Under the pieces are notes generated by a model. That model ran no database searches. It was given only the letters and a program-made list of their open reading frames with translations, and was not told the origin of the DNA. A stretch of 64,000 nt of DNA from Tanypteryx hageni (lineage: Eukaryota > Arthropoda > Insecta > Odonata > Petaluridae), in NCBI GenBank assembly GCA_028673005.1, contig CM054113.1:71992500-72056499 (forward strand). The letters run 5' to 3'. A program made the translations under genes and the position numbers. Below are positions 1-11,169 of this stretch, one piece after another. The first letter of the stretch is position 1; each line of letters begins with the position of its first letter.

Positions 1-766
1 ATCAGCCTACCTCCCCCGTCCACCCCCGTTCGCATTTGCGAATAAAAGAATTCTCCAGCTATCTCTCTTTCCTTCCCCCCTACCCACCCTCCCCAACCTT
101 GCCTCCCGAGGGAACAGCCTCCTCTGTTCGGCTCCCTTCAGGAAGCAACAAGTCCAGGGGAGAGAAGTGGGCGGCACCGGGGAACGAGAGAGTTAGGGAG
201 GGATTGGGGGGGGGGGAGAGAAAGCCGGAAGAGCGAGGACTCCGGGTTACTCCCCGAGGGTACGTTAGATAAGGGGAAGCGATTCACCAGGTGAGTTCTG
301 AGAGATTGGAGGGGGAGGGAGGTAAAGGGAGGGAATGGACGCACGGAGATGGAGGTGAGGGAATTAAAAGAGAGAAAGGAACGTAATGGAACAGAAGAGA
401 GAAATTTCAGCGGAAGCATCTGAAAAATACATCACCTGTCTTTATTCCTAACTGAAAACCCGTGTCCTTCTCCCAAATGCTTGTTCGATACGGGTCCGTT
501 TCCTTGTCGATTTTTAACGAGTTCTTCACGCAAGGGCGCTGACACACGCAAAATTAATCCTAATAACAAACATTTATGATTTTACATAGAGAATTCGATT
601 TTTGATGTGGCCGATTACAAAAAAGTGTAAAATCAAGAAAATTAACATTTCATACCCGAATAAAAATATTATACGGATTACTATAGCTATACCAAATAAT
701 TGGATATAAATTCTACAATACGGTAATAGTGAGACTTAATAGTATCTATAATACATACTTGTATTA
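1..766. other. No gene; pyrimidine-to-purine switch island then AT-rich sequence
   Basis: No coding region is recognised. Bases 1-110 are pyrimidine-rich on the plus strand (runs of C and CT) and bases about 180-410 are purine-rich (GGGAGAG runs), so the strand asymmetry flips within 400 bases. The open frames there are long only because of this low complexity. From 420 to 766 the sequence is AT-rich and shows nothing recognisable. Confidence 0.6.
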
Positions 767-1014
767 TTAATTCTCTACAAAAAATTGCGTACTTGTTTGT
801 TTGATTTTATCCGTTCCTTTTAACCTACAAAATTCATTTTCAATCTCATTGCATATCACCATTACACTCTCATTAGTATCACATTTAGAAAAATATTTGT
901 TTGCTTTTTCTAATCTCTGGAGTGCAGCCAGAAATGTGACAGGTGTAGAATCTTCAACAGCTTCCATCTCTTCTTCTTCGTTCTCTTTAGGCTGTGATAA
1001 CTGTTCATCTAGCG
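767..1014 (-). pseudogene. pogo/Tigger-like transposase, extreme C-terminal piece
   Basis: This minus-strand frame reads LDEQLSQPKE, an acidic stretch, then ALQRLEKANKYF, NEIENEFCRL and a terminal KQTSTQFF before the stop. Tigger/pogo transposases (CENP-B relatives) commonly end in an acidic linker, a helix of the type 'AL..LRR', 'NELYRVK' and 'QTKITDFF', so the family call is by C-terminal pattern. The DDE catalytic core is not here. The coding frame continues at 13184-13244 and 13866-14165 if the 12.2-kb block at 1015-13183 is removed. The codons across the target duplication (ACG/GCG CTA GAT GAA) keep the frame on both sides. It is therefore a fragment of a dead transposon gene, not a host gene. 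Family call fairly sure; exact subfamily unknown. Confidence 0.7.
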
Positions 1015-1334
1015 CAGGGGTCACCAATCTTCTTACTGAAATGACCAATGACCACATGAAACTTCATGAATCAGTGTGCGGGTCACATAAGACCTTTCAA
1101 ATCGGGCCAAGAGAAAATTTCAGAGCAAATTTTGAGGATTTTTTCGATTCTGTAATATGTCATTCGCCTATATTAAAAGTATATTGCATTCAAGTAGTCG
1201 GAAAAAATCGTTCAGATATAATAAATGATATCTAATAAAAACTTCTGCTGGTAAATCCACAAACCAAAGAAATATATGAGGTAAGCGTTGCGCTGGCAGA
1301 CTGTGGACCGCGGGCCGTATTTTGGAGACCCCCG
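1015..1334. mobile_element. hAT-like MITE, possible left end of the 12.2-kb block
   Basis: It starts CAGGGGTCACCAA and ends with the complement of CGGGGGTCTCCAAAA, giving imperfect inverted ends of about 14 bases typical of the 'CAGGGGTCNCCAA' hAT MITE type. No coding capacity. The right flank (TAACCATC) does not repeat the left flank (ATCTAGCG). As an isolated 320-bp insertion it therefore lacks a target duplication, while its left end pairs perfectly with the boundary at 13183. Confidence 0.5.
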
Positions 1335-1512
1335 TAACCATCGCTATACCAAGGTCGAATAAACAACGCTTGTATTTTAACTATATAATAATATCACTGA
1401 ACGAGCGGTCATCTTGATGACATTTATTTAATAGTCCATATTGTTTCCATTTTATCACTTGTTGAAAGCATTGGCACAAAAATTAAAATATATTCTTGAA
1501 AATTATCTAAGA

Positions 1513-1745
1513 AAAATCTAATGTGGCCACCACATGATTTTCTCCATACCTGCAATATTTTTAAAAATTCCAAATAAGTTGCGTGATAATAAATATTTTA
1601 AGGAACCGAGAGAAAAATTTAGACTTTACAAAGAAAAGAAATAAACTCAAACCATGGCCTTCTGATATTGGATATAGCCACAGAGCTCCAACAATTAAGA
1701 AAATAAAAAAGCGTTACTAATAAGACTAAGCGTAAAGTGTTTACA
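1513..1745 (+). repeat. End fragment of the THAP/SWIM transposon family
   Basis: This stretch begins AAAAATCTAATGTGGCCACC and runs through GGATATAGCCACAGAGCTCC to about 1745. It aligns by eye along its whole length with the right-hand inverted end of the transposon at 43283-46136 read on the minus strand, including about 60 bases beyond the terminal repeat proper (GAGCTCCAACAA, then CGTTACTAA and ACTAAGCGT). It is an orphan end; no matching opposite end follows. Confidence 0.75.
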
Positions 1746-1846
1746 ATAGTCGCCGGTAGGTGGTGTGGTTGTGGCAGCTAAAAAATGTAGTTTTTAAGGT
1801 ATCTCTTAAGCAATGCATTAGGTATATGGAACATGTTTCGAACAAA

Positions 1847-1876
1847 GGTTGTAGAAAATTACATTTTCTACAACTT
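1847..1876. repeat. Short perfect hairpin
   Basis: GTTGTAGAAAA and TTTTCTACAAC form 11-base complementary arms around a 5-base loop (TTACA). Nothing next to it shows a function; it may be a degenerate repeat end. Confidence 0.55.
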
Positions 1877-2251
1877 TTATTCCGGTACGTTTTTACATAT
1901 ATCAAATATTAAAGCAAATATTTCAAAATAACGGATAAGTGACAAGAGTAAACACCCACTCGCGATTGACAGATTTTCACCAAATACTAAGCAGGTCTTT
2001 TGCCTTTAACAAAAATGTCAAATATAAAATTTCGCGTTGATTTTATTTATAGGTTTTGAGTAAGAACACCCACAAAATTCCGGTCACAGACATACACAGA
2101 CACCCATAGACATAATTTGTCAAATAACTGAAATTTACGCTGAAATTTAAAATGAGATATTAATGAAATCATAGATAAGAATTGTGACATAAACCAGAGT
2201 TTTTCTAAATAAGAATGGTTTCATTAGTGGCTCTAATACCCTCGATATTTC

Positions 2252-2287
<36 letters not shown>
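2252..2287. repeat. (AT)n microsatellite
   Basis: About 36 bases of alternating A and T. Confidence 0.9.
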
Positions 2288-2289
<2 letters not shown>

Positions 2290-2349
2290 CTTGCAGATCA
2301 TAAGCTTGCAGGTCCTACTCCCTCGCTACTGTCACACGACTTACTTGAC

Positions 2350-2445
2350 ACGAGTCACTACACATGATTCACTGTATACACGATTCGCTGTACACACAAT
2401 TCATTGTACGCACGATTCACTGTACACACGATTCACTGTAATTTG
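2350..2445. repeat. 16-bp minisatellite, about six units
   Basis: Unit close to CACTGTACACACGATT. The GATTC-type core starts at 2366, 2382, 2398, 2414 and 2430, an exact 16-base spacing. Units differ by single substitutions. Confidence 0.85.
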
Positions 2446-3370
2446 TAAATAGTTATTTTTTAAGGGTTGTCATTAGTTATGATAATTGCTACCGAATGAC
2501 GTTCAAACTTCGATTCTCATTCTATTACAGGACTAGTTACAACGGGCAACGCTCGCAAAACGGACTGCAGAAAAAAGAAACCTACTTTCTCAGGCAAGTC
2601 TGGTAAACTTTTAAATATATTTTAACCCGCTTGAAATATGGATTTTTATTCTGAAATTATAAGCTCTGGATGATTACATACTACAAAGGGATTATAGCTA
2701 AAATTATAATTTTCTCAAAGCAGTTTCTGAGACGGGCATTCGGCTGGCATCCTTTAATGGTAATTTAGTATCACTTCTGCAAATTAAGTCGATTATTGAT
2801 CACGCGGTCAGCCTTGCAAATGTTGTTTAACCAATGCATGCGATTTTTGATTAAAGTTATTCACTACGGAACGGGGACAGAGAGAGTGGTAATGCATTTA
2901 CTTAAAAATAAATGAGTGTGCTATGATTTATATAGAATCCAAATACAACATTTGCATACGAGTAGAAAGCAGTATCCAACATCCTATACCAAGCTCAGAC
3001 TAATCTGTATATTTATATTTCTCTTGCTCCGTGTGAAACACCTTCCACCACGCGCCACCAGACTGCGCCACTGAAGCACCTATGCCGATATTAATTTCGT
3101 TTGTTGGCTTGTACATATCCTGGGGTTGGTTTGTAGTATGAAAAACGCATTAGAAGGAATAATAGTAAGGATAAATCAACCTGCTACTTCTTAAACGCAT
3201 TGTAGAACCAAGAAATTTCGATTATTCCACTTGATTTAATTGGGATACTATCGCTTCGAGTTTCGTGTAATTGCTTGTTGATTGCTTAACGAACGTTAAA
3301 ACATGAATATCAATCAATCATATATTAAATAGATTAACATAATATTCATTTGTCTGTTATTTGTGTATCC
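2446..3370. other. No gene seen
   Basis: AT-rich sequence inside the 12.2-kb block. I see no coding frame, inverted ends or repeat copy that I can name. Confidence 0.5.
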
Positions 3371-3375
3371 AATAT

Positions 3376-3576
3376 TCACAGCAGTTGACAAGCTTTCCCT
3401 TGGATTTCTTCAGGAGGGGTTATTTTGCAATACTTTGCCAAGGTACTCAGTGGTATATCAAACTGCTGCACCGACTTTCTGAAAGAGAGCCCACCAACAT
3501 TGATCGCCCTTACTGCTCTCAACATGACATCAGGAACCCTTTTCTCCCGTTCCGATTTCCTTTTATAATTTCGCAT
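3376..3576 (-). pseudogene. pogo/Tigger-like transposase N-terminal DNA-binding domain fragment
   Basis: The 66-residue frame starts MRNYKRKSER and continues VMLRAVRAINVGGLSFRKSV, then FDIPLSTLAKYCK and PEEIQG. This matches the usual start of pogo/Tigger (CENP-B/Psq-type helix-turn-helix) transposases: a basic 'RNYKRK' N-terminus, 'LRAAREV..GGSSLRKAA', 'FDIPYRTLKRYCKK' and 'PEEIQG'. The frame stops about ten residues later, so the second helix-turn-helix and the DDE domain are missing. The start Met is the natural family start. It lies inside the 12.2-kb block and is separate from the pogo C-terminus at 767-1014, so it is a second decayed copy. Family call confident; autonomous status none. 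Confidence 0.75.
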
Positions 3577-3579
3577 TAT

Positions 3580-4215
3580 TCACCTGCCAGACAGTTTTAA
3601 AATATTGTTCTAGATTATAGTAGGCGGTTAATATCATTTGGCAGTAATTAAAAAAATACTTTCAACAAAAATAGGCATTACAACAGAAAAAAGAATGGCA
3701 GCAAAGTATGTTCTTATGTATTTAAAATGAAGGGGCAATTTGGTACACTGCACTAACCTGCCCTATTTTCGGTGTACCAAGCAACCCCAACGCCATATTG
3801 TATTTTTGACGTGAGGTTATGATGGCACGTGTGCATTAGAACACATTCACACTTGAATCCTGTAGCTATAGGCTTGTACCCTTTGGAATAATAATGAAAA
3901 TTGATAAAATTTATCATTTACTTAGCTGAAATAATGATTTAATGAAGTTAAAAAAAATACTTGCCTCTTTAATATTTAAAAAATCACAATATTTCTTCAA
4001 CAAGAGAACGTCAGACACTTGCAATCACATGGCACTCGAGTCATGCTGCAACTCCCACCTGCATTCTGGAATTATCTACCAGAAACCTCGAAAGTTATGA
4101 CACTTGTACGAACCTGCCCCTGTACCCAACCAGCCCCAGTCTCCACTATAGTTCACAAAATAGCATCTAACGTCACATTAATTCCAATTTGGTGTACAAA
4201 ATCACATAAATAAAG
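3580..4215. other. Upstream region of the pogo fragment with repeated TGCCCC/GTACC motifs
   Basis: No gene is recognised. GGGGCAATTTGGTACACTG (3731), CCTGCCCTATTTTCGGTGTACC (3757) and related CCTGCCCCTGTACCC (4114) recur, as expected of subterminal motifs near a transposon end. I could not delimit an inverted terminus. Confidence 0.35.
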
Positions 4216-4955
4216 CAACATTTCGATTACTCTTAAAGACAACCTCACGGAATCACAAACAGAATTAGAAGTTTAGCTCATTATTTATAACTTATATATT
4301 ATGATATTCTTCTGAAGCAATGTCCTGGCTTGATATCGAAATAAATTAATATTCCTGAGCGTTTCACATTATCGGTTCTAAAGTTACTGCGGGCAAATAA
4401 TAATAATAACGAACACTTTTGCACTCTTTGTGAAAGTTAATGACATCGACATTTGGAAGATGTTTAGAGAATGATGTTTAGCAATTGCTAATTACTAGCT
4501 TGACTTACCTGGAAAAAAGACGGGAGATGGCAAAAAATTTCGCGAAGTATTTCTCTACTCTAGTCTTGTCGCCACAACTTCGGTAATTGCCTCCAGAAGG
4601 AGAGTGGAAGACCACTCCCGTTCGCGCCATCCTGTCTTAGAAAATCGTTAAGGCTCTGCAAAATAAAATATCAATTAAAAAGAAGAACTATCTCAATCGA
4701 ATGGAAGTATAACATACAAACATACTTACTCTAGCACAAAGAGTGATGTTCGGTGAGACGTATTCATCCTTCGCGGACGATGCACAGTCGAACACAAGGG
4801 ACATCTGTTGACGCTTGTAGTTTGAGGGAAAAAATTAAATATCTAAATTCGATAAAGGTAAACAAACAAAGTACAATACATAATATCCGCAAGTGTATCG
4901 ATCGCAGTTTAGTCTATATAAACGAATAAACATTTCAATGTATCCTTAAAATTGT
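4216..4955. other. No gene seen
   Basis: AT-rich, short frames only. The stretch 4560-4640 is less AT-rich but has no recognisable motif. Confidence 0.5.
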
Positions 4956-4959
4956 TATT

Positions 4960-6035
4960 GCGGCCGTTAAAAATTATTTAAATTAAAAAAAATAGATAAA
5001 TGTTATTTCACTTCTAAATGTGCTATAAATTTAACATTTGGCCGAAATGTGTGGTATTATTAACCAAATGTGGAAAAGGTAAAATATTCCTAAAATTGCA
5101 AAAATTAGTGATTCTTTTACGCCATTACTGTTCCATATTAAAAAGACGAAAGCCGGTCCAGAGGAGAAATCTTAAGAATTAAAGAAATATTTCTCATGAT
5201 GAAATATCTCTCTGAAAAATTAATTTTTTTTCAAGGTGAGATGAAATGCTTGCAGTGTGCAAGCACCTTCTACTAGTATAACATACATATAACATAAACA
5301 TATAGGAGGATACTAATGTTTAGGCACTTCCAGATGAGCTGAAGATTCGAAATTCTTTTCTTAGTTAGGATTTTGCGCAAACCCGACTAGAAAAAACGAA
5401 TATCTTGAAAAAGTGCAACAATGCGGCCTCGAAAAATTCGCAATTGTTTAAACAAATTTTTAAGGTTTATGTATTTCTGAATGTGCTACGGAGCTGAAAT
5501 AATTTTTATAGGTAGGATTTGTAAAAAAACGAAATAGGGATTATAGAAATTTTGATATTTTAATTTTTGTTGCCGTTAAAAATTCTTAAAATTTAAACAA
5601 ACAGGTAAATGTTTAGACACTACGGGATGAGCTAGGAAGCTATGAAGTTATTTACAGAGTAGTGCATTTGCACAAATGAACATTTGAATCTCTCCATTAA
5701 TATATTGCAGCGGCCGTTAAAAATGTTTAAAATTTAAACAATTAGAAAAATATTATTTCACTTCTAGAAGTGCTACGACTTTAAAATTTAGCATAAATGT
5801 GTAGTATTGGTACCCCATAATGGAGAAAGTATATAATTTTTAAAATTGCAAAGTTTGGGGATTGTTTTAATCTATTATTTTTACATAATGGAAAAACGAA
5901 AATCGCTGCGGTGAAATCTTTACAATTAAAAAAATATTTGTAATGATGAAATATCTGTCTGAAAAATGAATGTTTTTTCAAGGTGAGATGATATGCTTGC
6001 AGAATGGAAGCACCTTCTACTAGTAGTACCTCACT
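4960..6035. repeat. Two ~325-bp direct repeats, 745 bp apart, with partial units between
   Basis: Segments 4960-5283 and 5705-6032 align along their whole length. Both begin GCGGCCGTTAAAAAT and end CACCTTCTACTAGTA. A partial unit with CCGTTAAAAATTCTTAAAAT lies at 5570, and the 5300-5560 stretch carries related wording such as 'GTGCTACGGAGCTG'. The copies differ by many substitutions and small indels, so this is an old duplication or satellite-like family. No coding capacity. Confidence 0.75.
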
Positions 6036-6344
6036 CACTCACCGACACAAAACTCTTAGATACTTATAGAAGGGATAGAAATATGAAATTAGGTATGATG
6101 GTAGGTCGAGTCACACAAACGACAATAAAAATAGAAAATCACAAAAAAGTTTATATTTAAGGGGTCTTTTTAACCCCAATGTTTCATTTCAATACCCCAT
6201 AAGAAAAACATGGGATCCATATTTAAATTACTTTAAATTGAGACACTAATTCGAAAAATGAACGGTTGTCTATATGAAAGAACGGAGATCTTAATTTTTG
6301 AAAGCAGAATTCAAATACCTACCGTTATTATATTATTAATATGG
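6036..6344. other. No gene seen
   Basis: AT-rich spacer between the direct repeats and the LINE 3' end; nothing recognised. Confidence 0.5.
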
Positions 6345-6790
6345 CTCCTCCACTTCCTAGCTGTTGCAATTTAGCAATCGTCACTGTTGCCTATCCTCCC
6401 CCTGGCCATCTTCCAAATTGCGCGCCCTCATCGCTTCCTCGCCAAGTGATGCGTGGGCTACTTCGTTTTTTCCGTCCAGGGGGTGACCAGTCGAATACTT
6501 GCTTTTGCCACCTCTCCAGTGGCATTCTCTACACGTTTCCATACCATTGAAGTGACCGACACTCCAAGCGGCTGAGAACAGTCTCTTCTGTCTCCATCTC
6601 TTACCGGAGGATACCGTACCTTACTCGTTGGAGTCGGGATACACGCATGCTGCGTCTCAAACCATCCATCTCTACAGCATTGATTTTCTTTCTTAACTTT
6701 TCCATAAGAGTCCATCACTCTCCTCCATATGTCAGTATGCTCTCTACAATGACTCGTAAGATAGTGTTATTTGTTTTCTTGCAGACCTCC
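6345..6790 (-). pseudogene. LINE C-terminal region, frameshifted
   Basis: Two overlapping frames share the C-terminal motif. One reads EETVLSRLECRSLQWYGNV followed by a stop and RMPLERWQKQ and DWSPPGRKKR; the other frame carries the shadow wording. It directly follows the reverse transcriptase piece, separated by a stop after MLNEVL. Its role in RTE-like elements is not well defined. It is non-functional here. Confidence 0.65.
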
Positions 6791-6792
6791 CT

Positions 6793-7821
6793 TCACAGCA
6801 CCTCGTTCAACATCTTGATTGCCCTCCGAGTCTGATTTATTTTGTTCTTCACGTCTTCGAACATCCCACATTTGTGGATAATGGATCCAAGGTATTTAAA
6901 GTGGCCAACTGCTTTTACCGTCTCTGAGCTAAGGATGATATCATTACCTTTCCCCCCAACCACCAGGTACTCTGTCTTCTGTATATTTATATTGTGACCG
7001 GCTGCCCCGTATGCCTCCATTAGCTTGCGGAACATATATTCCTCGTCATCTTTGTCTTGTGCAATAAGTACCTGGTCATCTGCAAAAAGCACAGAATGAA
7101 TAGCCGCTTCTCTGACCTGTACGCCAATTCCGTTACATGACGAGTACCACCTCTCTAATACCCTTCGTATGTAGATCTTGAATAGGGTGGGTGACATTCC
7201 ACAGCCCTGCCTCAACCTCTTTGAAGTAAGTAACTCCATGAATAACCACTTTCCTTGTTTTATTGACGCTCGACAGCCCTGGTACATCTTCTTTACCGAC
7301 TTTATTATGGACTCACTCATGAGTACTCTCCTCATGGAGGCCCATAGCTGACATATTGGAACTGAATCGTATGCTTTCTCGAGATCCACAAAAATCTTAT
7401 GAATCTCCTTGCCTTTTGCCACCCCCTTCTCAGTAATCTGTCCTATACTGAATATATTATCGATGCAGGACTTGCCTGCAGTGAAGCCTGCCTGCCCCTC
7501 CGATATCCACGGCTCAATACATTTCTTCATTCTTGCCTTCAGTGTCCTGCTCAGCAGCCTACTCTTAGACGCCATCACACTAATGCCTCTATAATTAGAG
7601 GGATCTTTCTTATATATCGGTGATATATACGACAATGACCATCCCTCGATTACATCATCTCCTTCCAATACCTGGTTGAATAATCTCGTGATAACTCTCA
7701 CAATTCTTGTTCCAACATATTTCCATAATTCCATAGGCAATCCATCTTGGCCGGCTGCCTTTCCATTTTTAGAAGTCCGTAAGGCAGTCCTAACTTCCTC
7801 CTGCAATATTGGATCTTCCAA
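6793..7821 (-). pseudogene. LINE reverse transcriptase domain
   Basis: A 342-codon open piece with the reverse transcriptase blocks in order: KAAGQDGLPMELW (about residues 21-33), ISPIYKKDPSNYRGISVMAS (66-85), GFTAGKSCIDNIF (112-124), the first catalytic aspartate in VDLEKAYDS (145-153), LRQGCGMSPTLF (203-214), the catalytic FADD (246-249) and the KYLGSIIH thumb-side motif. It would copy the element RNA at a nicked target. It is only part of the protein: the endonuclease lies upstream in another frame and the start Met is internal. Intact catalytic motifs suggest moderate age. RTE-like by wording; the exact clade needs a phylogeny. Confidence 0.85.
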
Positions 7822-8432
7822 CTTCCAACGGGGAAAGGCACTTCCTTAAATTCCTCTCTGTCCTCCGTAAGGAGGCTTTGAAAGTGTTGCCTCCATTTTT
7901 ATAAAGGTATAATATTCACTTGCTCTGGGCTCTTTGTGGGAGCTTGGATTTTTCTAATAGTTTTCCATGCCTGCACATTCCTACCGTACCCAACAGTATG
8001 TTCAATACTAGAGCACATCTTCTCCCAGGCTTTTAGCTTACATCTCCTACTGAGACGTTTGACTTGACACTTACATAGGCATCCGGTCTTCATTTTTCTT
8101 AGAACTGAACCACTTGTTATATGCCTTCTTTTTCCTCTTGATCTCCTCCTCAACCTCCCCTGCCATCCACTGCATCCGGTCATTGTGTTTTTTCTCCGGA
8201 CCCAGAGCCTCCCTAGCTGCCGCATCCACACATTCCTTCAGATGGTCGTATATCTGGCCCGAATTCCAGTCCTCCTCATCAAGGTTCTGATAGAGGCGTC
8301 TCTCGTACAATTCTCAAATACTCTCATCTTGTAGGAGGCATAACCTATATCGAAGATTATCCAGCTCCTTGTCTCCTTGTAAAGGACCTTGTCGTATTCT
8401 TGATCTCTCTGGAAAAGTCACCTTTACTACTA
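7822..8432 (-). pseudogene. LINE linker between endonuclease and reverse transcriptase
   Basis: Lysine- and arginine-rich linker pieces in two frames. The first includes YERRLYQNLDEEDWNSGQIY and DRMQWMAGEVEEEIKRKKKA, and the second runs from about 8080 to AWKTIRKIQAPTKSPEQVNI, ending in a stop at 7899. The text after the stop (KWRQHFQSLLTEDREEF) is still recognisable. At least two frameshifts and one stop break the ORF. Confidence 0.65.
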
Positions 8433-9057
8433 CTAGGTAGTTGTCAGTGCTACACTCAGCCCCCTAAACACCTTAACATCTTGAATCAAGCAGTGTCTCC
8501 TTCTCCTAGCAATAACTAAGTCTATTATCGACCTAATGTCTCGCGTATGCTTTACCCACGTGTACTTGTGGCTGTCTTTGTGGTCAAAAAATAGTTCATT
8601 ACCGCACACTCCTGAACTTGACACAGGTCTATCAGCCTATGGCCATTGTCATTCTCTACATCCTCACCATGAAGTCCAACTACTGGGTCTCCTTCCAACT
8701 CTGCTATTTAGATCCCCTAACACTAAAAGTTCCTGGGTTAGTGTGCAGGTTTCCATTATAGCGCTTAGGTCCTCAAAATACTCATATTTTACTGCCTGCG
8801 GTGAATCCTCTGTTGGTGGATAGGTCGCGATAAGGACTACTTCTGACCCATGTATTTTCACAGCCATCTTAATAGTTCTTTCATTCACTTATTCCAAGTT
8901 AGTTATATCACTTTTCCATTTTTTCTAAATTAATATTGAAACTCCTGCTCTGGCTCTCTCTGCTTTATCTACACCATTCCACACGTGAATATAGTCTCCT
9001 TTATCTTCACAGCCTTTTCCTTTCTTCCTTGTCTCAGTTAAAGCAGCTACATGTAGT
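8433..9057 (-). pseudogene. LINE APE-type endonuclease domain
   Basis: Read from 9057 downwards, LHVAALTETRKKGKG holds the metal-binding glutamate motif of exonuclease-endonuclease-phosphatase enzymes (ET in 'QETR' form). It is followed by DYIHVWNGVDKAERARAGVS, a stop, VVLIATYPPTEDSPQ, LLVLGDLNSRVGRR (the conserved GDxN) and, in a shifted frame, TWVKHTRDIRSIIDLVIARR. The N-terminal strand is missing because of the truncation. This domain would nick target DNA. Stops and a frameshift make it inactive. Confidence 0.75.
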
Positions 9058-9058
9058 T

Positions 9059-9485
9059 GGGGGAAAAAGACCAACTGAATATCCCACTCTCTCTGACAGC
9101 GTTGAAAATTCTAATCCCATTCTGCACGACTTATCTATGTGAAACGGGGGTTTCTACTATGTTGGTAATTAAAAACAAAAATCGAACAAGAATGAACCTC
9201 GAACCGGACCTTCGTTGGAAGTTAACTAACATTGAACCAAATATTAAAATGCTATCTACATATATCCAAGCTCATCCATCACATTTACTGATTTTCTTTG
9301 TATTTCAAGTATGATAAATGCGAGAAAATAATTAATTTTTCAGTACTACCTATTTTATCTGCCTACCTTATATTAATTTCGTTAGTAAAGAAAATTTTTA
9401 AGTCCATACTTTCAATGTGGTACGAAGAAATTTTGCCACGTTTTCGGTGGTACGCGAAAAGAAAAGTTTGGGAACCGCTGCCCTA
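9059..9485 (+). pseudogene. hAT transposase C-terminus with 3' terminal inverted repeat
   Basis: The plus-strand frame reads ALKILIPFCTTYLCETGVST, then IKNKNRTRMNLEPDLRWKLT, NIEPNIKML and QAHPSH. This is the C-terminal dimerisation region of the ZBED/FAM200-like hAT transposases ('LPF.TTYLCE.GFS ... K.R.RLN.E.DLR..L'). One frameshift near 9095 separates YPTLSD from ALKIL. Downstream, the complement of CAGCGGTTCCCAAAC ends at about 9483, a standard hAT terminus. The 5' part is missing; the RTE-like LINE abuts it head to head. Confidence 0.75.
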
Positions 9486-9870
9486 GAGGATTGCCTTCAC
9501 CACGGCTACGACGGTTCCTCTCCCCGTTGGGCAGCATTTCCTCCTGTCCGAAAGGAATATACCGCCTTAACACGGTCGCCAGAGCCTCGTTTGCAAGGCA
9601 GGGGGTACCACGTGCAGGTGAGGATGACATTGGGATAGGAGAGGCTATATATTACGCATCACTAACCCTTACCCCCCAAATACCTACCGAATTAGCATAA
9701 ATATCTGCTTTTAATCGGAAAAAAGTGTGAATTTTTTCCTCTTTACAACAATGGAAGTTTTTCAATATTATGGCAACGACCTCAATGTTTTTAAAGGGAT
9801 CTGATATTATATGTTATGATTGCAGTGGTTTAAAGCTTTTAATGGAAATTAATACCGTCATAACGAATTG
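9486..9870. other. No gene seen
   Basis: 9486-9640 is GC-richer (CCTCTCCCCGTTGGGCAG and similar) with overlapping short frames on both strands and no family resemblance. The rest is AT-rich. Confidence 0.45.
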
Positions 9871-10055
9871 CAGTTGAACTTCCATAACTCGAATCTCAAG
9901 GAAAAGTAATAATTATTCGAGTAATAGAAAATTAAAGTTATGGAAATATGTTTATAAATATTTTATATGTACAGAGGAACCTCTATTACTCGAATCTCAA
10001 AGGAATGCAACAATTACTCGAGTTATAGAAAATTCGAGTTACGGAAATATATATA
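9871..10055. repeat. Two direct copies of a pogo/Tc1-type terminal sequence
   Basis: CAGTTGAACTTCCATAACTC at 9871 and CAGAGGAACCTCTATTACTC at 9972 each start an about 80-base segment. The shared order is CGAATCTCAAGG, ATTCGAG or CTCGAG, and TATGGAAATAT. 'CAGTTGAACCTC.ATAACTCGAAT' is the usual look of pogo-like termini. The copies are 101 bases apart in the same orientation, with no transposase next to them. Confidence 0.6.
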
Positions 10056-10392
10056 TTTCATTTTTCTTTAATTGAATTGACATCAAACATCAAGTTAATT
10101 CCCGTAAGCATATAAGTTAACTTATTCTTATTTTCAATATCATGCATATTATAAAAACATCATCACCAATATTTTCCTCCGATAATATGTCAGATTTTAC
10201 TCGATCCAAAACACTAATTGCATCACTGACTATGATTAAGGGTATCATAGATAATTGCAATTCTCACGTTCTACTGAAAGCACAAACATGACGATTAAAT
10301 TTGGATTATCGACTGTAGGAAGGAGGGGAATAGGTTGGTTTTCTCCAGAGCTATAAGGGATCACTATAGGGGAAGCAACCCTGATAGCAATG
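10056..10392. other. No gene seen
   Basis: AT-rich spacer without recognised motifs. Confidence 0.5.
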
Positions 10393-10640
10393 CCGGTAAA
10401 ACTTGAAAAGTATTTTAATGTTGTGTTCCGTAGTTTTTCGAGAAATTTTAACTCTTTTCAATTGTTAAATATAATGGTGTCATACCTATTTCGCAATTTT
10501 TAAATCCAAATACGTCCTAAAGGCACGGATGATGATGCCATAATCTTAACAGAAAATATCCTAATTTTTCCATAATTTTAGTGTATAGGTTATTGTCTTA
10601 ATGATGATTATTCTTATTACTCATTTTTAATCAGATTTAG
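10393..10640 (+). repeat. Dispersed repeat, family A, copy 1
   Basis: From GTAAAACTTGAAAAG through ATGATGATGCCATAATCTTA to GATGATTATTCTTATTAC. It aligns with the reverse complement of 63715-63940 over about 230 bases with scattered substitutions. No open frame is shared by both copies, so it is probably a noncoding element or an element end. Confidence 0.8.
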
Positions 10641-10724
10641 CATAAACTTTATTATAAGATAACGTTAGAATTTGAATCTGTCGTACATAAAGTTTTTTTT
10701 ACTGGCATTCGCATGAGGCGAACT

Positions 10725-10930
10725 GAGCCTTCGTTGCGAGTGTTATGACAGAATGCGAGTTGAGATTTGGCAGTAATATTTTAGTTACGCATTAAAGTCA
10801 ATGAAGAAAAAATCCCGAAAAATCATCGGGTTCGAATCAAGATGCGTCCCTTCTCTGTTTGAATAACTAGGGAAAAGTTGAAACGTAGCGTGCAAGCCTT
10901 TTTTCGATAAAATTTGAAAATATCAATAAG
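10725..10930 (+). repeat. Dispersed repeat, family B, copy 1
   Basis: Shares the order 'TTTGGCAGTAATATT', AT-rich stretch, 'AAATCCCGAAAAATCATCGGGTTCGAAT' core and flanks with 34612-34830 and 39560-39790. The GGTTCGANTC core looks like an RNA polymerase III B box, but I find no A box at the right distance. I therefore call it only a dispersed repeat. Confidence 0.5.
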
Positions 10931-11169
10931 TTGAGATAACAACGCGAGATTTTTGAATTCATAAGGAGAAAGGTATGAAGATTAGTTTTCTTATTGTGAA
11001 AATTGAAATTTTCAAAATTTAACGCTTAAATAACATATTTTGGTGAATCTTGGCATTTTAATGGGATAATACTATTCTGCGTTTCACTTCACGCATTACG
11101 TGTTCTTATAGAAGAATCGTTATCCCATGTTATTTCCCTATACTGCTAATTCCTCAACTATTCCTGAAT

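Larger units (their letters stand above)
6345..9057 (-). mobile_element. RTE-like non-LTR retrotransposon, 5'-truncated and broken
   Basis: On the minus strand, endonuclease, linker, reverse transcriptase and C-terminal pieces follow one another in the order of an APE-endonuclease LINE. The C-terminal wording is of the 'RRSxRVSRLxRxR ... EETVLxRLExRxLxWYGxVxRMP ... WSPPGRKKR' type seen in RTE-like elements. Frameshifts and stops separate the pieces. The 5' end is lost at about 9057, where a hAT fragment in the opposite orientation begins. I see no clear poly(A) or target duplication at the 3' side. Confidence 0.8.

Noticed and set aside
6341..7623. Plus-strand frames of 60-75 codons
   Set aside because: Shadows of the minus-strand LINE coding region.
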